Origin: Kistimonas asteriae
GTDB taxonomy: Bacteria; Pseudomonadota; Gammaproteobacteria; Pseudomonadales; Endozoicomonadaceae
Length of the DNA stretch: 64,000 nt
Direction: 5' to 3'
NCBI RefSeq assembly: GCF_018263925.1
Contig: NZ_JAEVHF010000020.1
Span: 1-64,000 of the forward strand
In this document: positions 35,450 to 43,754 of the stretch, piece by piece
How positions within the stretch are numbered: position 1 is the stretch's first letter
How the letters are laid out: every line of letters begins with the position of its first letter
The notes under the pieces: generated by a model
Told to the model about the DNA's origin: nothing
What the model saw: only the letters and a program-made list of their open reading frames with translations
The model's database searches: none
Translations under genes and position numbers: made by a program

Positions 35450-36082
35450 ATGTTGTGCTGTAAGCAGTCTACGGTTTCTATATCTATTCTATGGTGTTGT
35501 TTTGTCGTAACACCGTTCTCTTTCGCCATGGATAGCGAGCCTGAATTCTATTGCTCCCAGGATAAACCCTGCGGCAATGAGGCGACTGCATATCAGTCGC
35601 TGGCAAATAATCCTGCAGTGAAATACCTGGATCTTAAACAGCAGGAGTTTACTGAAGATATTCTTCTCAGTTTCCCATCACAGATTCCCTCCGTTCGCCA
35701 GGACGTCTTTGTCTACAGTCCACGCATTAATGTCTGGGCAGCCTACAACAGTACCGGACAACTGGTGGGTATGGGCCGTGCCTCCGGCGGTCAGGACTGG
35801 TGTGCAGATACAAACAGCCATTGTCGTACCCCGGATGGTGCATTCCGCATCTATCGCAAAGGGACATCCAAGTGTTATTCCAACACCTATCCCATCGGCG
35901 AAGGTGGTGCCCCAATGCCGTATTGCATGTTCTTCAGACAAGGTTATGCCATTCATGGCTCTGACCACGTACCCAACCGCCCTGCCAGCCACGGCTGCAT
36001 CAGGGTAAGGGTGGATGCGGCAAAATGGTTACATCAGGAGTTTATTGATTACGGCAGTACGGTGGTTGTTCTTCCTTACTGA
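35450..36082 (+). CDS. L,D-transpeptidase (YkuD domain)
   Basis: The 210-residue protein starts after AGGGAAG, with an unusual Cys-rich signal peptide (about 1-25, CKQSTVSISILWCCFVVTPFSFA). The catalytic YkuD motif HGSDHVPNRPASHGCIRV is at the C-terminus, with H169, H181 and nucleophile C183. An upstream PDGAFRIYRKG segment fits the substrate-binding region. L,D-transpeptidases form 3-3 cross-links in peptidoglycan or attach proteins to it. The protein lacks a LysM or PGB domain. The following gene is convergent. Confidence 0.88.
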   Translation: MLCCKQSTVSISILWCCFVVTPFSFAMDSEPEFYCSQDKPCGNEATAYQSLANNPAVKYLDLKQQEFTEDILLSFPSQIPSVRQDVFVYSPRINVWAAYNSTGQLVGMGRASGGQDWCADTNSHCRTPDGAFRIYRKGTSKCYSNTYPIGEGGAPMPYCMFFRQGYAIHGSDHVPNRPASHGCIRVRVDAAKWLHQEFIDYGSTVVVLPY

Positions 36083-36151
36083 CAGCATAACCACTGTCTA
36101 CAGATACGCCGCGCGCGTGCTGGCAAACAACCACCTCGTATCAATACCAAC

Positions 36152-36925
36152 TTACTGCGATATCCAGTTAATTTCCCTGGCAGTTTCCGGTCCGATCCTG
36201 ACCGTTTTCAAACTCCGAGGAATGTCACTTTCACTGGCGCTCTTAGGAATGCGCCCCCCCATGAGTTCGGCATAACGCTGCGGATACAGCGGCGAACGCT
36301 CAGGCTCCGCGTAACCATGGGGGTGCATGGGTTGGCCGTTGGAAAAATCATACTTGTCGCTTGCGCCGACGGTATGCAGCATTTCATGGGCAATCACCAC
36401 CTGGTTACTGCCTTTATATTGCCAATCACCATACGCATTAATTAAACCGATCAATCCTTTCTGCATACCGGCTGAATGGGCCAGCCGTGGCATGGTCTCA
36501 GGATCATGGTAGAGCACAAACAGTCGTATATTCGTAATGGCGTCAGACTTCGTCTGCTTCATTCTCCAGGCCCAGTAACGAAACTTCAGGGACCAGATAA
36601 TGGCATCCAGCGTACTGGCAGTGGCCGGTGGGGAATCCGGGACCTCTTTCAACTGTCGTCCCAGGTTCACTTCTATGGGTTGATCCAGCGGCAGGTCGTA
36701 ACCTGCCCCCTGCTCTGCAATGAAACTTTCAAGGCTGTCAAAGTCATCCACGGATAAACGATCAATATACTCCTGCACCTTATTATTACCGGCAGCGTTG
36801 ATGGGGTAGATGGTCACCCACAACGGATCATTCCAGTCAGTTGTCCTGATCATGGTCTGCCATGTATTCAGCCCGATAAAAAAGAGCACAAGCAACAAGA
36901 GAAAGACGCGAATGGCTTTAAACAT
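36152..36925 (-). CDS. Membrane-anchored protein with a HEMLH zinc-peptidase motif
   Basis: The 257-residue protein has an N-terminal membrane anchor (about 5-22, IRVFLLLLVLFFIGLN). The motif VVIAHEMLHTVGASDKYD has an HExxH zinc site (H180-H184), and the following DKY could supply a third ligand region. The Trp-rich middle (LKFRYWAWRMKQTKSD) is unrecognised. The mature part is likely periplasmic. Family not recognised beyond the zincin-like motif; catalytic activity is inferred. It is convergent with the L,D-transpeptidase gene. Confidence 0.65.
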   Translation of the reverse strand: MFKAIRVFLLLLVLFFIGLNTWQTMIRTTDWNDPLWVTIYPINAAGNNKVQEYIDRLSVDDFDSLESFIAEQGAGYDLPLDQPIEVNLGRQLKEVPDSPPATASTLDAIIWSLKFRYWAWRMKQTKSDAITNIRLFVLYHDPETMPRLAHSAGMQKGLIGLINAYGDWQYKGSNQVVIAHEMLHTVGASDKYDFSNGQPMHPHGYAEPERSPLYPQRYAELMGGRIPKSASESDIPRSLKTVRIGPETAREINWISQ

Positions 36926-37017
36926 TATGGGTTCACATTCCTGTGGTTATCCTGCGTTGCATACCGGTAATGGAAGCACAACGGGGATCGTTTCGCACGC
37001 CGCGTGGACCGGTCAGC

Positions 37018-37572
37018 TCACGCCATCACTCCACTGAGCAGCCATTGCTGCGGCTCAACCGTGATATGCTGCCTGCCATTGCTGATGGAAACTGCACCAT
37101 CCTGAATCATGCACTGTAACTGCATGGTTCTCTCAGCCATGTCTGCCAGCTCGTCAGTCGCAGACTCCGGCAGGTTAATGACTGTCAGGTTCTCAAACCG
37201 GGTCAGCTTGTTGCGTATCTGTTGCCACCAGATATCCGCGGTGCGTCCACCATAGCTGTAGATCCAGACAGACGCCGCGCGCCCACAGGCCTTACGAATA
37301 CGTTTTTCATCCGGCAGACCAAGATCAATCCACACTTCTACTTCATCACTGAGTGACTTCTGCCATAAATCCGGCTCTGAGTCAGTACTCAGCCCTTTGG
37401 TAAAGCTCAGAGATTCACTGGCATGACAGGCATAGGCCAGCAGCCTGATCATCATCCGCGCATCCGTTTCCGACGGGTGCCGGGCAATCGTCAGGCTGTG
37501 ATCCTGATAGTAATTGCGGTCAAGATCCGCAATATTCAGTGTCGCTTTGAAAATCGTGGCTTTAAGCGCCAT
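37018..37572 (-). CDS. yaeQ: YaeQ family protein
   Basis: Start ATG 37572 gives 184 residues; the longer frame adds ten. Hallmarks of YaeQ are the N-terminal MALKATIFKATLNIADLDRNYY, the segment RHPSETDARMMIRLLAYA and DLGLPDEKRIRKACGRA. The C-terminal half (about 110-180) continues with VWIYSYGG. YaeQ is a restriction-endonuclease-like fold of uncertain function, once reported to suppress rfaH loss in E. coli. The protein has no secretion signal. Confidence 0.9.
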   Translation of the reverse strand: MALKATIFKATLNIADLDRNYYQDHSLTIARHPSETDARMMIRLLAYACHASESLSFTKGLSTDSEPDLWQKSLSDEVEVWIDLGLPDEKRIRKACGRAASVWIYSYGGRTADIWWQQIRNKLTRFENLTVINLPESATDELADMAERTMQLQCMIQDGAVSISNGRQHITVEPQQWLLSGVMA

Positions 37573-37830
37573 AACGTGCCCATCATAGAATAACCAATAC
37601 AATCGTCGATTGTACGCGTTTTCGATCCAAACCGGGATAACAAGATCAATTGAAAAATCAATGAGTTACCCCTTAAAAAAATAACTCAAAACAATAAAGA
37701 TCTCTTTCTTTATATAAAAAGGCATTAAATAAACGAAATTGTCACTTCGACATTGGAATAATACCTAAAATTACTAAAGGGCATTAGCCTAGTAATCCAC
37801 AACAAATAAAATGAACAATGGATTGTTTAT

Positions 37831-39198
37831 ATGCCTTCTATTTCTGCATTGATACGTAACAGTCGACATCCATATGGTGTCGGAACCCCAAAAAACTTTG
37901 ATGATGCCCCTCATCGAGTGGCAATCGTTGACGCTGCCCCTGTCAAACAACATCCCGATAGCCAGTGTCCGCGAAAATCCATAAAAGATTTTAAACTCTC
38001 CCATACACCAGCCAAGAAAGACTTGACAGTTAAGGCAGTCAAGCACAATGACAAACTAAGAAAAACCAAAAATACCGGAGAGTTCATTAAGCACTTCCAA
38101 AAAATGACGCTATCAGGCTTTACGCCCGCCCCAAAAACCGTGGAAAAAAAATGCAACGAATTCATTGTCAGCGCTCCCTCCCGAAGGGAAATGATGGATT
38201 CTCTTCTGGCTTTACAACATCACGACCTGACACCTGATGAGACCGTACTACATAACACCTATTGTTCAATGACACAGGATGAAATTACCGACTCACTGCT
38301 GGGATCCGACGTTCACCTTGAGGCCCTTAAGCAATTACCAGGAGCCACTCTCGATGGTTTTGTTAATGACAGCAACAAGCTTCGAGACCTGGTTCTCGGG
38401 CTAAACAACACCGGCCAGGCCATTTCTTTCAATATCCGTATGGACTTACTTAAAAGTGATCAGCTAGCCCAATCGTTTGGGCTCGACAGTGCTCAGGCCA
38501 GATCGGAATTATCATCAAACATTCAGGCTAGCAAGGAAGATGCACAAGGCCTTAAAGAACAATCGCTGAAAGACAGCCGTACCAGCCGGGATACATTTGG
38601 CCTGGAGGCGCATGACATTGCAGAATCACTCATCAATAAGACCATGGGAGAGATACTGTCTGCTTTTGAGTATTCTGCCAAAGGCATCAAGGTACGCCAG
38701 CAAGCCCTCGACAAAATTCGTTACAACGTCGACATTGCAGTCCCGGCTATTAAAGCAGCTTCGCTGTTTGCCAACAGATTCGGTGATGAAGCACTCCTTA
38801 ACCCCTTGGACGGACGCTCAACAGAAAACCTGAAAACCCTGATGAGTACGTCAACTGAACACGCTATGAGTCTTGCCAATCTGACAGAGGATAAACTTGC
38901 CACGATCACTCTCAGTGAGAAGACTGACATTACAGACAAACTCACAAAAATTAAAAACAAACTATCCCTCCAGTTCATTCGTCGTTATGTCGATCAATTC
39001 CCTTCTGCCAAGCGCTTGCTAAAAGCCTCTGACAGGAAGCTGCACCGACACCTTGACCAAATATCCTTACACTGCCGTACGCTGGAGAGTATTGATACCG
39101 CTCCCAAGGAAACCCTTCAGGGGCATCTGGACGAACTGTTGCAGTGCAGAGATGTCATCTGGGGCATATTGGATGATCGCGGAGAGTATTGTGTTTAA
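37831..39198 (+). CDS. Hypothetical, helix-rich protein (effector-like orphan)
   Basis: The 455-residue protein begins at ATG 37831 with a weak binding site (GGATTG). The N-terminal 90 residues are polar and basic and probably disordered. From about 95 on it is mostly alpha-helical with many Leu, Lys, Asp and Ser residues. No signal peptide or membrane helix. I recognise no family. Composition, single-gene layout and AT-rich upstream DNA are like the other orphans in this window. Confidence 0.6.
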   Translation: MPSISALIRNSRHPYGVGTPKNFDDAPHRVAIVDAAPVKQHPDSQCPRKSIKDFKLSHTPAKKDLTVKAVKHNDKLRKTKNTGEFIKHFQKMTLSGFTPAPKTVEKKCNEFIVSAPSRREMMDSLLALQHHDLTPDETVLHNTYCSMTQDEITDSLLGSDVHLEALKQLPGATLDGFVNDSNKLRDLVLGLNNTGQAISFNIRMDLLKSDQLAQSFGLDSAQARSELSSNIQASKEDAQGLKEQSLKDSRTSRDTFGLEAHDIAESLINKTMGEILSAFEYSAKGIKVRQQALDKIRYNVDIAVPAIKAASLFANRFGDEALLNPLDGRSTENLKTLMSTSTEHAMSLANLTEDKLATITLSEKTDITDKLTKIKNKLSLQFIRRYVDQFPSAKRLLKASDRKLHRHLDQISLHCRTLESIDTAPKETLQGHLDELLQCRDVIWGILDDRGEYCV

Positions 39199-39310
39199 GC
39201 ACTGCGAGGCTTCATAAAACGCTGATACAGAGGCTTATCATTTACGTAGCCATCCGTCCCCGTTCACGCATATACTCAGTCATCAGAATACGAATAATGG
39301 ATAGATAGTA

Positions 39311-39952
39311 ATGGCTTCGATCATCGCCATTGCAGGGCCTCCAGGCTGTGGGAAAAGCACGCTGAGCCGTGCCATTGCCACGCACCTGGATGCGAGCATT
39401 ATTGACTATGACCATTACCAGACAGTCACGGACCATCCCGTTGAGTCGATCATTGAATGGCTCGACAAGGGGCTTGATTACAATGCATTGACTATCCCCG
39501 GCTTGAGTGAGGATCTGGCACGACTGAAGCACGGGCAGGTCGTTACGCCACCCAGTCAGCCATTCTCCGTTTCCTCCCGAAATATCATCCTGTTTGAAAC
39601 ACCGTTCGGTTATTGCCATGCCGAGTCAGCCCGACACATTGATCTTATGCTGTGGATTGATATCCCCCTGGATATCGCACTGGCGCGAAACATCCGCGCA
39701 TTCACTGAGCACTTCACGCGTTCAAAGCACACGTCACCAGCGACTGACAATATTCACTGGCTGCAGGAATACATGGATAACTATATCAACAGTGTGCATG
39801 ACCTGCTGACGAAACAAATCGAAAAAGTGCGTCCTCAGGCGGATTATATGATTGATGGCAAAAAAGATGTCGCGACCACCTGCCAGCAGGCACTCAAGAT
39901 CATTCAGGGCTGGACACATAACAAAATAGCAAGGGAAGTACCCCTGCCATGA
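39311..39952 (+). CDS. P-loop kinase (uridine-kinase-like)
   Basis: The 213-residue protein starts with IAIAGPPGCGKSTLSRAIA, a Walker A P-loop of nucleoside/sugar kinases. A Walker B-like acidic segment (IDYDHYQ) corresponds to the substrate-binding DxDxxY of uridine kinases. LMLWIDIPLDIALARNIRA fits the arginine-bearing lid. It may phosphorylate a small molecule. Its stop overlaps the start of the downstream methyltransferase by four bases (ATGA), so the two probably act in one pathway. Confidence 0.78.
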   Translation: MASIIAIAGPPGCGKSTLSRAIATHLDASIIDYDHYQTVTDHPVESIIEWLDKGLDYNALTIPGLSEDLARLKHGQVVTPPSQPFSVSSRNIILFETPFGYCHAESARHIDLMLWIDIPLDIALARNIRAFTEHFTRSKHTSPATDNIHWLQEYMDNYINSVHDLLTKQIEKVRPQADYMIDGKKDVATTCQQALKIIQGWTHNKIAREVPLP

Positions 39953-41010
39953 CAACCGCTGTTGCTCCAACGTCCAATCATACCGGACATCATTACACCG
40001 ACTACCTGCAGATTGACCGTTATCTGACGACCTTCATGGATCATCAGGCACTAAACAGTGCACTGCAGACCGGCCTCATTGACCTGCTGGACAGACAGAC
40101 ACAGATACAATTCCCCGAAGCCTGCGACTGCATTCGCAGCGATGCACTGGGTACAGAAACCTTACTGGCGTTACTGACAGCCAACCAGGTTATCGAGCAA
40201 GTGAATAATAACATTCAGCTCACCGAAGCATTCCGCCAGGCCCTGAAATTTCGTGACCTTCTGGAAGCCAAGATTGCCTTCAGTAATCTTGTGGCGCCGG
40301 ATGTCATGAACAACTTCACGACACTGCTTCAGAATCCTGCTGAATTCATGGGGCAATCGCGGCTGTTTGAATTATTCGGTTACCACCGCTGCTTTGAAGT
40401 GACAGATGAGAATATCGCACTCACCCGCCGCTGGATGCATTTCACGTCCATGTATACCCGTTATGAGGCATCAGCCTGCCTGGCTCATCACGACTTTGGT
40501 CAGTACCGCCAGTTAATGGACATTGGCGGCAATAGCGGTGAGTTTTCCCGGCAGCTTTGCAGGCAACATCCGCGATTACTGGCAACGATTGTCGACCTGC
40601 CTGTGGTCTGTGAAGTAGGGATGCGACATGTAGCGGATACCCAGGAAACCAGCCGTATCCGTTTTTTCAAAGCCGATGCCTTGTCTGACCCATTACCGGG
40701 AAATATGGACATTGTCACCTTCAAATCCATCCTGCACGACTGGCCGACCGATGCCACTCAGCGCTTCCTCGAACAGGCTTACACGTCACTGAAACCTGGG
40801 GGAACAGTTCTGATATTCGAGCGTAGCCCTATCAGGATTAATCACCATCGTCTGCCTTATTCCATGCTACCTATGTTTCTGTTTTTTCGTTCTTTCAGAA
40901 CATCAGACGACTACGTGTCTCAACTCCAAAACAACGGATTCAGTGATATCAGCATTCAACACATTGCCCTGGAAACCCCGTTCTTTTTAATAACCGCAAA
41001 GAAACAGTAA
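39949..41010 (+). CDS. SAM-dependent O-methyltransferase (methyltransf_2 type)
   Basis: The 353-residue protein has an N-terminal helical dimerisation-like domain (about 15-165) and a C-terminal class I methyltransferase domain. Motif I is LMDIGGNSGEFSRQLC, followed by ATIVDLPVV, FFKADALSDPLPGNMD and FKSILHDWPTDAT. The HDW motif holds the catalytic histidine that is typical of small-molecule O-methyltransferases (hydroxyneurosporene and COMT-like). The start overlaps the kinase stop (ATGA). Substrate is unknown; together with the kinase it suggests a small specialised pathway. It is convergent with the secretion operon, with eight bases between stops. Confidence 0.85.
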   Translation: MTTAVAPTSNHTGHHYTDYLQIDRYLTTFMDHQALNSALQTGLIDLLDRQTQIQFPEACDCIRSDALGTETLLALLTANQVIEQVNNNIQLTEAFRQALKFRDLLEAKIAFSNLVAPDVMNNFTTLLQNPAEFMGQSRLFELFGYHRCFEVTDENIALTRRWMHFTSMYTRYEASACLAHHDFGQYRQLMDIGGNSGEFSRQLCRQHPRLLATIVDLPVVCEVGMRHVADTQETSRIRFFKADALSDPLPGNMDIVTFKSILHDWPTDATQRFLEQAYTSLKPGGTVLIFERSPIRINHHRLPYSMLPMFLFFRSFRTSDDYVSQLQNNGFSDISIQHIALETPFFLITAKKQ

Positions 41011-41018
41011 GCACATAC

Positions 41019-41756
41019 TTACTCGGCTGTTGCCACGTTAAACGCTGCCCGGCATTTCAGGCCTGCAGGCAAACGTGCATCGGGGTTTGGTACTTCGACC
41101 CTGACACCATAGGTGCCACTGGCGGCATCAATCACCTTGTCAACAATCTTCACCGTGCCCTGATAGGCCTTATTGTCAGGGCCAACCACTATCTCGACCG
41201 GCATCCCCGGTTCAAGGGTGCCATACTTATCCGATCTCAGAACGATCTCAGCATGCAGTGGATTCAAGGCAACCAACTCAAGCACAGGCTCCGACCCAAC
41301 GTATTCACCAATAGACACATGACGTTCAACGACAATAGCGTCAATGGGGCTGTAGATCTTACGCTGTTTGAGCCGTTCTTCCGCTTCACGGGTTGCGAGG
41401 TCCGCCAGTTCACGATCGGTCAGCAACTCATCACGTTCGTACTCTGACAATAACCCTTTTCGCAACAGATCCTGGTTGCGTTCCAGTTTCCGGATGGTGA
41501 ATTCTGCCCGCGCCTTGACACTGTTCAATGCCGCACGTTCAAGCCCGCTTTCCAGTGCCAGCAGCAACTGCCCCTTTTCAACACTGCCTCCCCGCTCCGT
41601 ATTCACCTGGCTGACAATGCCGGAAACTTGGCTACTGATTTGAATTTCACTGCTGGGCTCCAGCAAACAACTCAACTGGGTATCATCCAACTCTATCGCC
41701 ATCAGGGGCATGGGCAGAATCAATAATAACGCCTTGATTATTTTTCTTGTCAGCAC
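41019..41756 (-). CDS. HlyD/RND-type periplasmic adaptor subunit
   Basis: This is the last gene of the export unit. The GTG start at 41756 has GAGGTG five bases upstream and lies 15 bases after the SecA-like stop. The 245-residue protein has a signal peptide (about 1-20). It has a lipoyl/barrel-sandwich half (ISSQVSGIVSQVNTERGGSVEKGQLLLALES), a coiled-coil hairpin (about 75-130) and the second half-motif KIYSPIDAIVVERHVSIGEYV. A beta-barrel domain (about 165-235) follows. Such adaptors bridge an inner-membrane transporter and an outer-membrane channel. It is smaller than usual, with a short hairpin, which fits a reduced bridging role. Confidence 0.82.
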   Translation of the reverse strand: MLTRKIIKALLLILPMPLMAIELDDTQLSCLLEPSSEIQISSQVSGIVSQVNTERGGSVEKGQLLLALESGLERAALNSVKARAEFTIRKLERNQDLLRKGLLSEYERDELLTDRELADLATREAEERLKQRKIYSPIDAIVVERHVSIGEYVGSEPVLELVALNPLHAEIVLRSDKYGTLEPGMPVEIVVGPDNKAYQGTVKIVDKVIDAASGTYGVRVEVPNPDARLPAGLKCRAAFNVATAE

Positions 41757-41771
41757 GGTAACACCTCACTA

Positions 41772-43754
41772 TCAGGAACCGGTGAACGATAAACGTTCAT
41801 CCTGTTTTTCATCTGCCTGGAACAGTTGCCGGCGAATAGAAGCATGCCGACGTTCAACCTGTTTCTGCGCCCATTTCAACCGGACCAACCCAATACGCCC
41901 GCCAAAGCGAGATAAAGCACCAGACGCTATCCACTTTTCAAGCGCAACAAACCCCTTTCCTTCCAGCAGACTATCGTCCCCCGAAACCAGTATCTCGAAA
42001 CTACCAGGATCGCCCTGACGGGCACAGCGCCCGGCCAGCTGCCGGTCAATTCGGGAAGCATCGTGATATTCCGTTAGAATCACATGCAGCCCACCCGCCA
42101 GTTCCACCGCCGGGGCCAGCTTGATATCCGTGCCCCGTCCCGCCATCTGGGTGGCAACGGTTATCTGCCCAGGTAATCCAGCCAAGGCAACAATGTCTGC
42201 TTCATGGCTGTCATTGACAGCACTGAGTACCTGATGCGACAACCCGTTCTGCTGTAGCAAAGTGCTTAACTGTTCTGCCTCTGCCACACTGGCTACACCG
42301 ACTAACACTGGACGACCCATGTCATGCATACACCGAATACTGGTCAGCACCGCATGCCATTTCTCATGACTGGACTGAAAATAGCGTGGTGATAAATACT
42401 GCCGACGACTGGATCGATGGGTGGGAATAGGCATCACTGGCAAGCCATAAACTGACCAGAGTTCCCCCGCGACCTCATGCGCCGTACCGGTCATACCGGC
42501 AAGATGGTGATATTGCCGGAAAAAACGCTGATAGGTTATCCGCGCCAGCGTATCCCGGACGGCGGTCAACTCACAGCCTTCCTTAATTTCTACCAGCTGG
42601 TGCAGCCCCTGCTCCCAGCTGCGATCCGCCATGATCCGCCCTGTATGCTCATCAATAATCTGCACCTTACCGTCACGCAGCAGATAATGTCGATCTTTTT
42701 CCAGCAGCAAACGAGCCGTTAGTGCCTTGTGAATGATATCTTCCCGCCGCACTTTACCCGACCAATAACTGCCCATATGTCGTGTATTCGCTTTCAGGCG
42801 CTCCTCGCCTTCAGCGGTTAGCTGGACAGTACGCTGCTTCCTATCCAACTGAAAATCCCGGTCAACCACCATATCTGAAGCCAGAGTCATAGCCTGAGAC
42901 AGCACCTTTTGCTGTTCAGGGCTGGCGCCATTACCACCAGAGATCACCAACGGGCTACGCGCCTCATCCAACAGGACACTATCAGCCTCATCCACAATGG
43001 CAAAATGCAAGCCTCGCAGTAACAGTGACTCACCGATATCCTCTTTCCCCTTGAGTCTTTCACCGTGCAGGTGCAAGGGGCTGCGATTGTTTTTCAGAAT
43101 CAACTGGTCACGGAGATAATCAAAGACAACGTCCTTGTTCGTGCAATACACAACATCACAGGCATAAGCCTTTCGCCTGTCGTCTTGCTGCATACCTTGA
43201 ACGACACATCCGACACTCAGCCCCAAAGCCTCATACACAGGCAGCATCAGTTCAGCATCCCGACGCGCCAGATAATCATTCACGGTAATGACATGTACCG
43301 GGATACCCGCCAGTGCAGCAGCGGCGGCAGGCAGCGTGGCGGTCAGGGTTTTACCTTCACCGGTCTGCATTTCCGCCACACAGCCATCAACCAACGCCAA
43401 CCCCGCCAACAACTGAGCATCAAAATGGTACATGCCCAGGGTTCTTCCAGCCGTTTCACGGATCAGGGCAAAAGCTTCTGACAACAAGGCGTCCGTAAGC
43501 CCATTTCGATGGAGTTTTTTAGCGATTTGATCATAGAAAGTCTTCATCTCAGCGTCACTGGCAGTACCGAGCGACGCTGAAAACCGATGAATCGCTTGAA
43601 GCAAATGACGATGAATCCATTTTCGGCCGGACAACCTCTGATGCCCCTGCCCTTTGACACCGTGATAAAGACGCTCAAGCATACCGGCTGGCTTGACCCG
43701 TTGCTCCGGACGCAGCAGGGTACTGGCCGGCCGCCTCTCCGGACGCCTAGACAT
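41772..43754 (-). CDS. SecA-like ATPase, shortened (lacks the C-terminal third)
   Basis: The 660-residue protein is a SecA paralogue. Walker A MQTGEGKT (129-136), the DEAD-like VDEADSVLLDEARSPLVISG, a PPXD-like middle, the Q.Y-R-x-GMTGTA segment (LAGMTGTA) and the second nucleotide-binding domain (VATQMAGRGTDIKL, RIDRQLAGRCARQGDPGS) are present. Full SecA is about 850-900 residues. Here the protein ends soon after the helical-scaffold segment KQVERRHASIRRQL, so the helical wing, the two-helix finger and the zinc-binding C-terminus are missing. The start overlaps the preceding gene's stop by eight bases. It may be a motor for a dedicated export pathway; lack of the finger raises the possibility of a different mechanism. 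Confidence 0.9.
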   Translation of the reverse strand: MSRRPERRPASTLLRPEQRVKPAGMLERLYHGVKGQGHQRLSGRKWIHRHLLQAIHRFSASLGTASDAEMKTFYDQIAKKLHRNGLTDALLSEAFALIRETAGRTLGMYHFDAQLLAGLALVDGCVAEMQTGEGKTLTATLPAAAAALAGIPVHVITVNDYLARRDAELMLPVYEALGLSVGCVVQGMQQDDRRKAYACDVVYCTNKDVVFDYLRDQLILKNNRSPLHLHGERLKGKEDIGESLLLRGLHFAIVDEADSVLLDEARSPLVISGGNGASPEQQKVLSQAMTLASDMVVDRDFQLDRKQRTVQLTAEGEERLKANTRHMGSYWSGKVRREDIIHKALTARLLLEKDRHYLLRDGKVQIIDEHTGRIMADRSWEQGLHQLVEIKEGCELTAVRDTLARITYQRFFRQYHHLAGMTGTAHEVAGELWSVYGLPVMPIPTHRSSRRQYLSPRYFQSSHEKWHAVLTSIRCMHDMGRPVLVGVASVAEAEQLSTLLQQNGLSHQVLSAVNDSHEADIVALAGLPGQITVATQMAGRGTDIKLAPAVELAGGLHVILTEYHDASRIDRQLAGRCARQGDPGSFEILVSGDDSLLEGKGFVALEKWIASGALSRFGGRIGLVRLKWAQKQVERRHASIRRQLFQADEKQDERLSFTGS

